Shown: positions 33,623 through 43,359, counted from the stretch's first letter. The stretch: DNA of 46,685 nucleotides from an uncultured Muribaculaceae bacterium (GCA_910587915.1 CAJUOB010000021.1:1-46685), one strand, 5' to 3'. Notes: a model not told the origin generated them from the letters alone. A program made the numbers and translations.

Positions 33623-35023
33623 TCAAGCTGTTATTTCGCGGCGTGCATGCTCGTAGAAGTTTGTAATCTGTTTCACATACGATACTGTTTCGGTGCCTCG
33701 GCAGTAGCCGTACTTGGTCACGGGATCGTTGTAGTACTTAGGATTCATCTTCATGAGGATGGCTTTTTCGACATTGTCGTCCCATTTCTCCGGGTCAAGA
33801 TCATATTTCTTGGCAAGAGCAATGGCGTCGTATACGTGGGCTATGCCTACATTATATGCCGCGATTACAAATTTAAGTCGTTCTTTGTCGTTAGGAACAT
33901 ATTTGACGAGATAGCTGTCGAGGTCGTTTATCAATTGCGATGCCACTTTTACGCTGGTTTCAGGATTGCCGAGCTGAGATACGCTGGTGCGGTAGCCTCG
34001 TGCTGTGCTTGGCATAATCTGCATTAACCCGCGGGCGCCGACCCACGATCGGGCGTTGGGCTTGAACTTGCTTTCCACAAAAGCCTGTGCAGCCATGAGA
34101 CGCCAGTCCCATCCAACAGTGGGCGCATATTTCTTGAAGATATCATCGTATTTCGATATGTATCCTTTCGAGAAGTCGAAGCGTACCGATGGTGTGAATT
34201 TTGTCTGCTCGAAATATCGTTTGAGCAATTCTGCATTGGTTCGTTGTGGCGATTCACCGGCGAACCATGAGTCGATCGAGTCTGCAAGCCATTCCTTGCC
34301 GGGTGCGACAGCCCACGAAGCGCGCTGAGGGAAACTCACTTCCATATCTACGTCGAGATCGGGATAGTAGGTCTTGTTGAGCATGGCGATATCGCTGTCG
34401 ACTACTGTCATCGGTATCTCGCCATTCGATACGAGCCTGAGCAAATCTTCGGTGATGAGTGTATCGGCATCGACTTCATGGATGATTATGCCGCCACCGA
34501 TTTCATCATTGAGATTCTGCATGCGCCTCAGGTATTTACTATCCTTCTCCACATATACTTCTTTGCCGACAAGATCAGTGACATCGCTTATGGGTGCCTG
34601 TCCCTGCACTTTGGGCTGTACGAGCACCTGTGTGGTGTAGTTCTCCGGCCCACAGGGCAGCACATACTGCTTGTAGTGCTGTGTTATAGGCACCTCATAT
34701 GCTATGAGATCTACTTTACCAGAGTCGAGCATCGCCACTGCTGTCGATAGATTCTTGGCTACTTTCAGGTCGAGAACCATACCTTTCTGGCGGGCAAGAC
34801 TATCGACAAGAGTGTAATCGTAGCCCATAGGTTCGTCGCGGTAGAGAAAGTACGATGTAGGACCATACAGGGTGACAACCTTGAGGGTGTCGGGCAGAGG
34901 CTCTTCTCCTTGTCCGCCATGATTTGACGCCGAATTTTTGTCGCATGACGCAAAAATACCTGCGGTCAGAATCATGATCGGAAAAGAAGCTGTAGCGAGA
35001 AGTTTCGTAAACGAGGTGTGCAT
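33623..35023 (-). CDS. mltF: MltF-like membrane-bound lytic transglycosylase
   Basis: A 466-residue lipoprotein (lipobox ASC, C27). Residues 45-270 form a type-3 substrate-binding-protein domain, which in MltF is regulatory and binds muropeptide. Residues 295-440 form a lysozyme-like SLT domain with catalytic E317 in AFVESKFKPNARSWVG, then GLMQIMPSTA. It cleaves peptidoglycan glycan strands to 1,6-anhydro ends. The order of domains is exactly that of MltF. It lies 66 bp after purM. Confidence 0.93.
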   Translation of the reverse strand: MHTSFTKLLATASFPIMILTAGIFASCDKNSASNHGGQGEEPLPDTLKVVTLYGPTSYFLYRDEPMGYDYTLVDSLARQKGMVLDLKVAKNLSTAVAMLDSGKVDLIAYEVPITQHYKQYVLPCGPENYTTQVLVQPKVQGQAPISDVTDLVGKEVYVEKDSKYLRRMQNLNDEIGGGIIIHEVDADTLITEDLLRLVSNGEIPMTVVDSDIAMLNKTYYPDLDVDMEVSFPQRASWAVAPGKEWLADSIDSWFAGESPQRTNAELLKRYFEQTKFTPSVRFDFSKGYISKYDDIFKKYAPTVGWDWRLMAAQAFVESKFKPNARSWVGARGLMQIMPSTARGYRTSVSQLGNPETSVKVASQLINDLDSYLVKYVPNDKERLKFVIAAYNVGIAHVYDAIALAKKYDLDPEKWDDNVEKAILMKMNPKYYNDPVTKYGYCRGTETVSYVKQITNFYEHARREITA

Positions 35024-35089
35024 ATAGGACGTGATGTTAGTTGACCGTGGAAGGCTGAGACCATCCGGAGGTCAAATCCTCAGTCCGGC

Positions 35090-36256
35090 TCAGTATTCGA
35101 ATGTGCCGTAAGGCGTGGCCAATGTAAGTTTCTTGGCCGGGGCTTCTTCGACACGCCCGATCACCTTTCCTTCGATTCCGAAGCCTGCTGCGATTGCTAT
35201 GATGCTGTCGGCAGCTTTAGGCGAACAATAAATCTCAAGACGGTGACCCATGTTGAATACCTTATACATCTCGCGTGCATCGGTTCCCGATTCGCGACGT
35301 ATGAGGTCGAACAGTGGTGGAACGTCGAATAAGTTGTCTTTAATAACATGTTTGCCTTCGACAAAGTTCAGAATTTTTGTCTGAGCGCCTCCCGAGCAGT
35401 GTACCATGCCGTGTATATACGGGCGGAGTTCCGAAAGGACTGCTTTCACAACCGGAGCATACGTACGGGTAGGGGAGAGCACGAGGCGTCCGGCATCAAG
35501 AGGTGCTCCGTCGACTGCATCGGTGAGTTTTTTAGTACCGCAGTACACCAGTTCCACCGGTAGACCGGGGTCGAAAGTTTCAGGATATTTCTGTGCGATA
35601 TCTTTGCAGAATACATCGTGGCGCGCGGATGTGAGGCCGTTGCTGCCCATTCCGCCATTGTATTCTTTCTCATAGGCTGCTTTACCATAAGAAGCAAGGC
35701 CTACTATTACATCGCCGGCTTCGATGCGGCTGTTGTCGATGACATCGGCGCGCCGCATGCGGCAGGCCACTGTGCTGTCTACGATTATTGTGCGAACAAG
35801 GTCGCCGACGTCGGCAGTCTCACCTCCGGTGGGATAGATGCTCACTCCCATGGTGCGGAGTTCTTCCACAAGTTCCTGAGTGGCATTTATCACTGCAGAT
35901 ATTACCTCTCCGGGAACCAAGCGCTTGTTGCGGCCTATGGTGGAGGACAGCAGGATATTGTCGGTGGCACCGACGCATATCAGGTCGTCGATGTTCATGA
36001 TTAGCGAGTCCTGGGCAATGCCTTTCCATACATCGAGATTGCCGGTTTCGCGCCAGTAGGCATAGGCGAGAGCCGATTTGGTGCCCGCCCCGTCGGCATG
36101 CATTATGTTGCACCATTCGGCATCTCCGCCGAGGTAATCGGGGATTATTTTACAGAATGCACCAGGGAAAATACCTTTGTCGATATTCCGGATAGCCGAG
36201 TGTACGTCTTCTTTAGAAGCCGACACGCCTCTTTTCTCATAGCGTCCGCTGTCCAT
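35090..36256 (-). CDS. purM: Phosphoribosylformylglycinamidine cyclo-ligase
   Basis: A 388-residue cytosolic AIR synthase, the fifth step of purine synthesis. HADGAGTKSALAYAYW, CVGATDNILLSSTIGRNK, PTGGETADVGD and the C-terminal NMGHRLEIY are ATP- and substrate-binding blocks. Bacteroidota PurM is longer than the 345-residue E. coli form, and this length fits. It begins 21 bp after the cation antiporter gene and is otherwise not next to other pur genes. Confidence 0.95.
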   Translation of the reverse strand: MDSGRYEKRGVSASKEDVHSAIRNIDKGIFPGAFCKIIPDYLGGDAEWCNIMHADGAGTKSALAYAYWRETGNLDVWKGIAQDSLIMNIDDLICVGATDNILLSSTIGRNKRLVPGEVISAVINATQELVEELRTMGVSIYPTGGETADVGDLVRTIIVDSTVACRMRRADVIDNSRIEAGDVIVGLASYGKAAYEKEYNGGMGSNGLTSARHDVFCKDIAQKYPETFDPGLPVELVYCGTKKLTDAVDGAPLDAGRLVLSPTRTYAPVVKAVLSELRPYIHGMVHCSGGAQTKILNFVEGKHVIKDNLFDVPPLFDLIRRESGTDAREMYKVFNMGHRLEIYCSPKAADSIIAIAAGFGIEGKVIGRVEEAPAKKLTLATPYGTFEY

Positions 36257-36277
36257 AGTTTTTGTTATATAATGTGA

Positions 36278-38479
36278 TTATTTGAGTTTTGCAAGTTTTG
36301 ACGGGTTTCCTACAAGCCATATGATGTCGCCTTCCTGAAATACCAGGTCTGGCTGGGAATCGATATGCTCCTCGCCTCGGTCCACTGCCACTACGAGGGC
36401 GTCGTAGGTGTCACGTAGCGATGATGACCGTGGTGTACGTGATATGAGCGGTGAATCGGGACCAAGAAGCACGCTTGTAAGTTTCATTTTTGACGGATCG
36501 GAGCCGGAATCCTGTAGCGGCGCCGATGCCTCTATCTGAGGAAGAAGTTTTTCAATCTGGTCGTCGGTACCTATTATGCCGAGTATATCGCCGGGATAGA
36601 TACGTGTGCGTCCGTTGGGAATGGGAATGAAGTTCGAGCCTCTCTGTATGCTCACCACATTTACACCGAAGCGGTTGCGGAGATTGGAATCCATCAGGCG
36701 CTCTCCGGCAAAACTACATCCTGTTCCGACTGTCATATATGCCTGGTGTAGATCGTGTACGACTGCATTCTTTTTCCCGCTGCGTCTGAGTTCGCGTTCG
36801 TTCAGGTTGTCGAGAAATTTACTCTCTATTTTTGCCATGCTGGCATTGAGCTTTCGTGAGAAATAGAACGCCAACAGGATTATAACGGCTATCACAGCAA
36901 CAAGACCGGCTTTGGCAGAGTAGACTGTGGTAATGGCCCGGACAATGAAAACGATGGCTATGATGAAGCGGAAGATTGTCATCACAATCTTAGGCACATT
37001 GCTTCCCAGGCCTTCCGATCCGTCCTGTGTTTTAGTATTTATAGGTATGACAAGCGCGAGCAGGAATGGCGACATGGCAACCAATGTGATGATCACACTC
37101 AATACTCGTGCCCATCTACCGAAGTTGGCAAGCATCCATGGCTCCAGATATGTGTGGGAAATCAGAAGGATTCCCACCAGTACTACCGAATACAGCACCG
37201 TACGCCATATATATCGTTTGAGTACGGCTTTCCACGGCCGTCCGGCAGCCTCGCTGCGGTCTGCTTGCTTTCTGTATCGGTCTATTAGAAAACTGAGTCG
37301 CCGTGGCAGCCTACGCGCAAGCCAGTTATAGAACGGCAGCGACATTTTTATAAAGTATGGCGTGGTGAAGGTCGTGATCACCGATACCGCCACAACAATA
37401 GGGTAGATTGTCGAGTCGAGTACACCGAGACTCATGCCAAGAGTGGCGATGATAAATGCAAATTCGCCTATCTGTGTGAGTGAAAATCCCGACTGGATGG
37501 CAACCTTAAGGGTCTGGCCTGTCACAAGCATTCCGAAGGTGCCGAATATGATCATGCCTATTATAACCACAGCCGAGAGCAATAGTATAGGGCCCCAATA
37601 GTTTACCAGGATATCGGGCTGTACCATCATACCCACCGATATGAAGAAGACGGAGCCAAAAAGGTCTTTGACGGGAGTGACTACCGATTCGATGCGTTCG
37701 GCGTAGCTTGTGCCGGCGAGGATAGACCCCATGACGAAAGCGCCCAGAGCAAGCGAAAATCCGCAGAATACAGAGAATACTGCCATGCCAAGACATAGAC
37801 CCATCGACACTACCAAAAGCGTCTCGGAGTTTAGAAAGCGTCGGATACGGTTGAGGAGAGACGGCAGGACATATACTCCGACCAGGAACCAGATGATAAG
37901 GAAGAAAACAAGTTTGCCTACACTGTACAGCAATTCGCCACCCTCAACGCTGTTATTTATGGCGATAGATGATAGGAGCACCATCATCAAGACCGCAAAG
38001 AGGTCTTCGACAATCAGCACGGCCAGCACGAGCGATGCGAATTTCTTTTGCCGCAATCCCATGTCGGTAAATGCCTTGATGATGATTGTGGTCGACGACA
38101 TCGATAGCATGCCACCGAGGAAGAGGCTGTTGATGTAGTTGAAATGCATCAGATGACCAACGGCGAAGCCCGCACCCATCATGCCCGATACTATTATAAG
38201 GGCGGTAACGACGGCCGAGCCGCCAGAATTCACGAGTTTCCTGAAACTGAATTCCAGTCCCAATGAGAATAATAGCACTACAATGCCAATCTGTGCCCAG
38301 AAATCAATATTTTCTTCGGTTGTGACAGACGGCAGGTATTCAAAGTGTGGACTGGCCAAAAAGCCGGCGACGATATATCCCAATACCACCGGCTGCTTGA
38401 TCCATTTAAACAGCACTGTAACAATGGCTCCTAAAAGGAGAATGAATGCCAAATCGCTGATAAGACCCTGTATGTTCAT
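36278..38479 (-). CDS. CPA2-family cation:proton antiporter with TrkA_C domains
   Basis: A 733-residue inner-membrane protein. Residues 1-385 carry about 12 transmembrane segments of the Na/H exchanger (CPA2/KefB) fold. A second hydrophobic block (about 420-540) holds four extra spans, which is not found in simple KefB. Two RCK_C (TrkA_C) domains follow near 585-650 and 665-733, ending in IIWLVGNPSKLAKLK. No Rossmann TrkA_N domain is evident. It probably exchanges K+ or Na+ for protons and may sense ligand through its C-terminal domains. It lies 5 bp after the MgtC-family gene. Confidence 0.88.
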   Translation of the reverse strand: MNIQGLISDLAFILLLGAIVTVLFKWIKQPVVLGYIVAGFLASPHFEYLPSVTTEENIDFWAQIGIVVLLFSLGLEFSFRKLVNSGGSAVVTALIIVSGMMGAGFAVGHLMHFNYINSLFLGGMLSMSSTTIIIKAFTDMGLRQKKFASLVLAVLIVEDLFAVLMMVLLSSIAINNSVEGGELLYSVGKLVFFLIIWFLVGVYVLPSLLNRIRRFLNSETLLVVSMGLCLGMAVFSVFCGFSLALGAFVMGSILAGTSYAERIESVVTPVKDLFGSVFFISVGMMVQPDILVNYWGPILLLSAVVIIGMIIFGTFGMLVTGQTLKVAIQSGFSLTQIGEFAFIIATLGMSLGVLDSTIYPIVVAVSVITTFTTPYFIKMSLPFYNWLARRLPRRLSFLIDRYRKQADRSEAAGRPWKAVLKRYIWRTVLYSVVLVGILLISHTYLEPWMLANFGRWARVLSVIITLVAMSPFLLALVIPINTKTQDGSEGLGSNVPKIVMTIFRFIIAIVFIVRAITTVYSAKAGLVAVIAVIILLAFYFSRKLNASMAKIESKFLDNLNERELRRSGKKNAVVHDLHQAYMTVGTGCSFAGERLMDSNLRNRFGVNVVSIQRGSNFIPIPNGRTRIYPGDILGIIGTDDQIEKLLPQIEASAPLQDSGSDPSKMKLTSVLLGPDSPLISRTPRSSSLRDTYDALVVAVDRGEEHIDSQPDLVFQEGDIIWLVGNPSKLAKLK

Positions 38480-38484
38480 TTGTA

Positions 38485-39207
38485 TCAGATATTGATTTGG
38501 TTGGCAAGGGTAATGGCCTTGGTCGGATGAAGTTTGGCGAACTGAGAGAACAATTCGATGTAGTTGGTAGTCTCTTTTACGAGCACAATCAGATTCAGAT
38601 GTGTCTCGTTTGCATCGAAGTCGTAATCTACATAGAAATTGTTTAGATGAATCTTGTGTTCGCGTAGAACGGCTTTATAGTCGTTTATTTCATGTAGTAT
38701 TACATTTGTGCGTATGCGGATGATTCGGGATTCCGCGCCACGGCTAAGTCGTCGTTCTATGCCTTCGAGAAGCACAAGTATGATCAGAATCAGGCCCGAG
38801 GCAATGATGGAAAGCCAGTACATACCTAGGCCTACGGCCATACCGATGATGGCGACCATCCATATTCCGGCAGCGGTGGTAAGACCGCGTACCGATCCCT
38901 TCATCTGTATAATTGCACCTGCACCCAGGAAGCCTATGCCGGTGATTACTTGTGCGGCGATTCGGCCAGGGTCACCATTCTTAAGACCCATGTACTCCTG
39001 GGGAACGTAGATGGAAAGCAGCATGGCCAATGTCGCGCCCATGGAAATGAGCGAGAATGTGCGCACGCCTGCTGTCTGGCCTTTGCGACGCCGTTCGAAA
39101 CCTACGATGGCTCCGAGCAGCATGCTGAGCATCAGTTTATAGATGGAACCGACAGTGTTTACTTCTATGTCGTTTATGGAACGGTATATGTACTCCAAAA
39201 ATTCCAT
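38485..39207 (-). CDS. MgtC/SapB-family membrane protein
   Basis: A 240-residue inner-membrane protein. Four to five hydrophobic helices lie in residues 18-150, with the family block LGAIVGFERRRKGQTAGVRT and GAGAIIQMKGSVRGLTTAAG. The C-terminal 80 residues are an ACT-like soluble domain. MgtC proteins relate to magnesium limitation and ATP synthase control in other bacteria; the role here is not known. No base separates it from the coiled-coil gene, and only 5 bp from the antiporter, suggesting an ion-homeostasis unit. Confidence 0.9.
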   Translation of the reverse strand: MEFLEYIYRSINDIEVNTVGSIYKLMLSMLLGAIVGFERRRKGQTAGVRTFSLISMGATLAMLLSIYVPQEYMGLKNGDPGRIAAQVITGIGFLGAGAIIQMKGSVRGLTTAAGIWMVAIIGMAVGLGMYWLSIIASGLILIILVLLEGIERRLSRGAESRIIRIRTNVILHEINDYKAVLREHKIHLNNFYVDYDFDANETHLNLIVLVKETTNYIELFSQFAKLHPTKAITLANQINI

Positions 39208-40149
39208 CTATTTCAGACTGAATGAGCGCGATACCAACCGGAAATTATCGGCGAAGAGCTCGACAGTATAGTCGCCGGCGATAAGAGGTGTGTTGACATC
39301 CCAGTAAATGGTCACTCCGGGAACTTCCTCGCCTTCGTACTCAATTGTCTTTTTTGCAGAGCAAGGCACATTTCCACCTTCGAATGAGAATGAGCCACCT
39401 CCTGTGAGCAGTTGCCCTGAAGGAGATATGATGCGTGCATAGATGGTTTTTTCGCCAACAGGTGTGGAATTGTTCTGGGGAATGGTGAAAGTGATTATAA
39501 GCTGGGTTGCTTTGGACACTTTTTTCTCATTCTTTCCCTTTTTATTCAATGCGCCCAGCGACAAACCTGTCACATTGAGGCGTTCGGCAAGAGTCATGCG
39601 CTCGCTGAGGACCTCATTCTTACGTGTTGTTTCGTGTACCTGGGACTGCAGAGTGCTGTTTTGGCGTTTTATTTCGGAATTTTCGTTTCGAAGTGCTTCG
39701 TTCTCCTTGTTCAGACGGTCGATTTCCTCTACATAGTGACGCAGAAGTGCGCGCAGAGTGTCGATTTCACCGCGTAATTTTGCGATTTCAGCCGCGCTCT
39801 TATGCTTTTGGCTGGCGAGTTCCTGCTGAAGTTTCTCTACTTGGAGACGTGCGGCCTCGTATTTCTCGTTTAGCTGACGTTTGAGGGAGTCGTCCTTTAT
39901 ATACTGACGCGAATTTTCGAACTGTGCGAACTCGTCGTTCAGGTCTTGATATTCACTTTCGAGCTGTTGCTGTGCTATGTCGAGCTGCATCTGCTCCATT
40001 TCGGCTTTTGCGGCATCGGCTGCGCGCGACGACCGTACGGCCCAAAATACAAGCGCGCCTACAATAATGGCTCCGGCCGCTATCGCTGCAATGATTAACC
40101 ACGATGGTTTGCGATTCATATCCTTAGTGTTGGGTTTTGTCTGTTCCAT
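39208..40149 (-). CDS. Anchored coiled-coil protein with C-terminal beta domain
   Basis: A 313-residue protein of unknown function. A single transmembrane helix lies at about residues 17-38, a long coiled coil at about 42-195 (heptads rich in Leu, Glu, Gln and Asn), and a Lys-rich linker (KKGKNEKKVSK) leads into a beta-sandwich-like domain (about 215-313) with IYARIISPSGQLL and DYTVELFADNF. The fold suggests a periplasmic, envelope-spanning or scaffolding protein. Related hypotheticals are widespread in Bacteroidales. It sits directly before mgtC and 36 bp after dnaB. Confidence 0.85.
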   Translation of the reverse strand: MEQTKPNTKDMNRKPSWLIIAAIAAGAIIVGALVFWAVRSSRAADAAKAEMEQMQLDIAQQQLESEYQDLNDEFAQFENSRQYIKDDSLKRQLNEKYEAARLQVEKLQQELASQKHKSAAEIAKLRGEIDTLRALLRHYVEEIDRLNKENEALRNENSEIKRQNSTLQSQVHETTRKNEVLSERMTLAERLNVTGLSLGALNKKGKNEKKVSKATQLIITFTIPQNNSTPVGEKTIYARIISPSGQLLTGGGSFSFEGGNVPCSAKKTIEYEGEEVPGVTIYWDVNTPLIAGDYTVELFADNFRLVSRSFSLK

Positions 40150-40185
40150 GTGTGATTGTAATGAATTGCAAAATTACGAAAAAAA

Positions 40186-41775
40186 TCAGAAAGGACTGTC
40201 GGATTTTCCGCTCTCGTTTAGAAAATCGGGATTTGGGCCCGGACCGCCTGCTGTACCCGGTAGTCCAAGGGCTGCGGCATCGGCGGCTGCGGCAGCTGCA
40301 TCGACCGGTACGGCTGTGTCGGCGTTGTCGCTTGCAGCACGCATTCCGAAAGCCGCGCCTTCATCATTAGCCGGATCCCAGTTCTCGAACCGCACGTATT
40401 CATTTCGGAACCGAAGGTCGACAGTACCTACAGAACCGCTTCGGTGTTTGGCGAGTATAAATTCGGCCTTTCCACGGATATCGTTTCCTTCTTCGTCGGT
40501 AGTGGAGTGGGAATAGTACTCCGGTCGGTGTATGAAGCATACGATGTCGGCATCCTGCTCGATGGCTCCCGACTCACGAAGGTCGGAAAGCTGCGGACGC
40601 TTGTCTTTGTTGCCTCGGTCCTCGAGTTTTCGGTTGAGCTGGGAAAGTGCCACAATGGGTATGTCGAGTTCTTTCGCCAATTGCTTGAGTGAACGAGAAA
40701 TGGTGCTCACTTCCTGCTCGCGGGAACCGAGTTTGAGTCCGCCGGCTGTCATGAGCTGCAGGTAGTCGATTATAATCATCCGCACTCCATGTTCACGCAC
40801 CAGACGCCGGGCTTTGCTTCGCAGTTCCATGATGGAAAGGCTGGAAGTATCGTCAACGTATAGCGGCAGTCCTTGGAGGGTCTGCATTCGGGTGAGAAGC
40901 TGATTCCACTCGAGCTGGGATAGATTGCCGCTTTTGATTTTTTCGCCGCCAAGCTCGCACGCATTGGAAATGAGTCGGTTCACCAACTGGAGGTTGCTCA
41001 TTTCGAGCGAGAACACTGCTATAGGGTTGTTCATCTTGGCTATATTAAGAGCCATGGAGAGCACAAACGCTGTCTTACCCATGGCAGGACGTGCCGCGAT
41101 GATTATAAGGTCGGAATTCTGCCAGCCTGAGGTATATTTGTCGAGATCGCGGAATCCACTGCTAAGGCCGCTTAGACCAGATTCCTGCTGTGATGCGATT
41201 TGCATCCTCTCGATGGCGTGTGTGAGCAGCGGATCGATTTGTGCTACTTCTTTCTTGACGTTCCCTTGTGAGATTTCGAATAGCCTTTTCTCGGTTTCCT
41301 GCAGAATGTCGTCCACGTCGTTGCTTTCGTCGAACGATGCATTTTCCACCTCGGATGCAAATGCAATGAGTTCGCGGGCAAGGTATTTCTGGGCTACAAT
41401 CCGGGCATGGAATTCGACATGCGCGGCTGAGGCTACATTAGATGTCAGGCCGACGACAAAAGCTGCTCCACCGGCTTTCTCGAGCGTGTCGGAGAGCCTC
41501 AACTGGTTTACTACAGTCATCATGTCGATCGGCTTCTGCTCGAGACCAAGGGTTTGAATGGCTTCATAGACGAACACATGGCGTGGTTCGTAGAAACTTT
41601 CCGGTTTCAGGAGATCGCAGACGAGAGTATAGGCGTCTTTTTCGACCATGAGTGCACCCAGCACCGCGGCTTCCACTTCGACCGCTCGGGGAACAAGACG
41701 GCCCACAGGATCTTCCGGAGTGCTTTTTTTAGAAAAGGGTTTGCGTTGGTATGAAGTAGTATCGGCTGGACTCAT
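40186..41775 (-). CDS. dnaB: Replicative DNA helicase DnaB
   Basis: A 529-residue helicase. The N-terminal primase-interacting domain occupies about residues 25-130, and the RecA-like motor starts at about 195 with Walker A ARPAMGKTAFVLSMA, motif IIDYLQLM and EQDADIVCFIHRPEYY. The C-terminus has an extra Ala/Pro-rich tail of about 60 residues. It starts with ATG at 41775. No TAnnTTTG promoter is clear in the 164-bp gap upstream. Confidence 0.97.
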   Translation of the reverse strand: MSPADTTSYQRKPFSKKSTPEDPVGRLVPRAVEVEAAVLGALMVEKDAYTLVCDLLKPESFYEPRHVFVYEAIQTLGLEQKPIDMMTVVNQLRLSDTLEKAGGAAFVVGLTSNVASAAHVEFHARIVAQKYLARELIAFASEVENASFDESNDVDDILQETEKRLFEISQGNVKKEVAQIDPLLTHAIERMQIASQQESGLSGLSSGFRDLDKYTSGWQNSDLIIIAARPAMGKTAFVLSMALNIAKMNNPIAVFSLEMSNLQLVNRLISNACELGGEKIKSGNLSQLEWNQLLTRMQTLQGLPLYVDDTSSLSIMELRSKARRLVREHGVRMIIIDYLQLMTAGGLKLGSREQEVSTISRSLKQLAKELDIPIVALSQLNRKLEDRGNKDKRPQLSDLRESGAIEQDADIVCFIHRPEYYSHSTTDEEGNDIRGKAEFILAKHRSGSVGTVDLRFRNEYVRFENWDPANDEGAAFGMRAASDNADTAVPVDAAAAAADAAALGLPGTAGGPGPNPDFLNESGKSDSPF

Positions 41776-41840
41776 TGTTTGGATGATTTAATTAAAGCAA
41801 CTCCTTGGAATGATAAAGGGTTGATTTCTCTGAAATTGAT

Positions 41841-41914
41841 CGATATGAATTGTTCGTTGATGAATTGCCTCAATGAGTTATAGGAAGGACCTGAATATTC
41901 ACAAGTTCATATCG
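41841..41914. repeat. Long-spaced inverted repeat upstream of dnaB
   Basis: CGATATGAA (41841-41849) and TTCATATCG (41906-41914), perfect 9-bp arms separated by 56 bp in the dnaB-ompA gap. It could fold as a large hairpin or mark paired binding sites, or be chance. The rest of the 41776-41939 gap holds nothing I can name. Confidence 0.3.
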
Positions 41915-41939
41915 GTCTTTTTCAGGTAGTAAGTGGGGG

Positions 41940-42548
41940 CTACTTCTTTTTAATGTATTCCTGGGTGGGGATAAAGTAGAATTCCACGCGTCGGTTTTTT
42001 GCGCGGTTAGCACGCCCGTGATTGTCGGCTACCGGTTCGTCTGCACCTATCCCGTAGGGTATAATTCCTGTTTCCCGATGTGAATCTTCCTTGAAGAAGT
42101 ACTCGTCGATGGAATTGGCGCGGTCGGCAGTGAGCCGGTCGGCATATGTTTCATCTCCGGTGTCGTCGCTGTGCACTGCAAGCACCACTTTGTAGTCTTC
42201 TCTTCTTTTTATATAATTCTTAAGTGGAGCTAACTTTGAGGATGCCTTTGTTGAGAGAACGGATTCGTTGGGCGAGAAGAGAGCGGAGCAGGGTATGGTG
42301 ACCATGACAACCTCTCCCGAACGAAGCATCGTGACGCTATATCCAGCCTCGCGTAGATCTTTGGCAAGATCGTTCATGCGTGATGCTACAGCCGCGCTCT
42401 GTTTAGCCGGAACTTCAGGATAGCGTATGTTTTCTTCGATAGTAGCCGTGGTTGGGTCGAATGGTGCCGCTTTCTGGGCCGCTAACCCTTGTGGAAGAGC
42501 TGCCGCTGCCATAAGGGCAAGCGCTAAGATATGTCGCTGGATATTCAT
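41940..42548 (-). CDS. OmpA-family periplasmic protein
   Basis: A 202-residue protein with a signal peptide (about residues 1-25, ending GLAAQ). The C-terminal half has an OmpA-like peptidoglycan-binding domain (about 85-200) with VVLAVHSDDTGDETYADRLTADRANSIDEYF and RAKNRRVEFYF. The first aspartate-arginine pairs needed for diaminopimelate binding seem present. There is no membrane barrel, so it is a free periplasmic or wall-binding form. It overlaps the small acidic gene by 4 bp. Confidence 0.88.
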   Translation of the reverse strand: MNIQRHILALALMAAAALPQGLAAQKAAPFDPTTATIEENIRYPEVPAKQSAAVASRMNDLAKDLREAGYSVTMLRSGEVVMVTIPCSALFSPNESVLSTKASSKLAPLKNYIKRREDYKVVLAVHSDDTGDETYADRLTADRANSIDEYFFKEDSHRETGIIPYGIGADEPVADNHGRANRAKNRRVEFYFIPTQEYIKKK

Positions 42549-42832
42549 AGGAGACTATCTTCGTAGGCAATCTCCGCGAGGATGAGTGTCTTGATTTGCT
42601 CTGTGGTGAGAGTGCTGTCGGATTTGCCTTTCAGATATTTGGCTATGAATGCTACCATGTCGTCGATGTCGGTATCGTCATCGGCTTCAGCATCGATTTC
42701 AAGTTCTCCGTTTTCATCGTAATAGTCGAAGATCAGGTCGAGTACTTGATATAGGTCTTCGTTCGACGGTGCGTTTTCGCCAAGGGCAGCGCCCATTGCT
42801 TTCAGAGCTTCGTCTTCATCGTATTCTTTCAT
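42545..42832 (-). CDS. Small acidic hypothetical protein
   Basis: A 95-residue soluble protein with about 28 Asp/Glu residues, including an acidic stretch ENGELEIDAEADDDTDIDD near residues 40-58. Otherwise it is helical, with no signal peptide or cysteines. It is coupled on both sides: 2 bp after the rimM stop, and ATGA overlap with the OmpA-family gene. I do not recognise the family. The tight link to rimM suggests a cytosolic role, perhaps in ribosome or RNA work, but this is inferred only from position. Confidence 0.75.
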   Translation of the reverse strand: MKEYDEDEALKAMGAALGENAPSNEDLYQVLDLIFDYYDENGELEIDAEADDDTDIDDMVAFIAKYLKGKSDSTLTTEQIKTLILAEIAYEDSLL

Positions 42833-42834
42833 TT

Positions 42835-43359
42835 TCAGAGGTCTGTTAGCCCGGTAGGGAGATTCATGTATATTGTTTTTGTATCGGTATCCACACTTTC
42901 TATAAGTTCCGGATTGGCTGGAACGAGAATTGTGCTACCGCTGTCTTCGACGTGGAACAAGTAGTTGTCTGTAGAATCATCGAAGTCTGTGATTGTGCCG
43001 ATTTTGCACCCGTCGGATTGTATGGTGAATCCTATAAGATCGTCGAGATAAAATCCTTCGGAGTCTTCGGTATCATCGGCTGGGATGTCCTCGGGACGTG
43101 CATAGATGCTTTTATTGGTAAATTCCGAAGCTTTTTCCTGAGAAGTGATTCCTTCGAGTGTCAATAGAAAGCTTTCGGAACCCTTGGTGCGCACGGCGAT
43201 GATAAAAAAAGGTACCATCAGGCCATCGAGCTCTACAAAAATGCATGGAAGGGTTTCCGGATCTATGTCGAAATCGGGAATGATGGCCGAAAGTTCGCCC
43301 TTGATACCGTGTGGTTTGCCGAAACGGCCTATCTCGATGAGGTTGTCGGCGGCAATCAT
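42835..43359 (-). CDS. rimM: Ribosome maturation factor RimM
   Basis: A 174-residue protein with an N-terminal RimM beta-barrel (GRFGKPHGIKGELSA) and a C-terminal PRC-barrel-like domain (FYLDDLIGFTIQSDG, then PANPELIESVDTDTKTIYMNLP). It assists 30S head maturation and binds S19. The start overlaps the DUF4290 stop by 4 bp. Confidence 0.95.
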   Translation of the reverse strand: MIAADNLIEIGRFGKPHGIKGELSAIIPDFDIDPETLPCIFVELDGLMVPFFIIAVRTKGSESFLLTLEGITSQEKASEFTNKSIYARPEDIPADDTEDSEGFYLDDLIGFTIQSDGCKIGTITDFDDSTDNYLFHVEDSGSTILVPANPELIESVDTDTKTIYMNLPTGLTDL

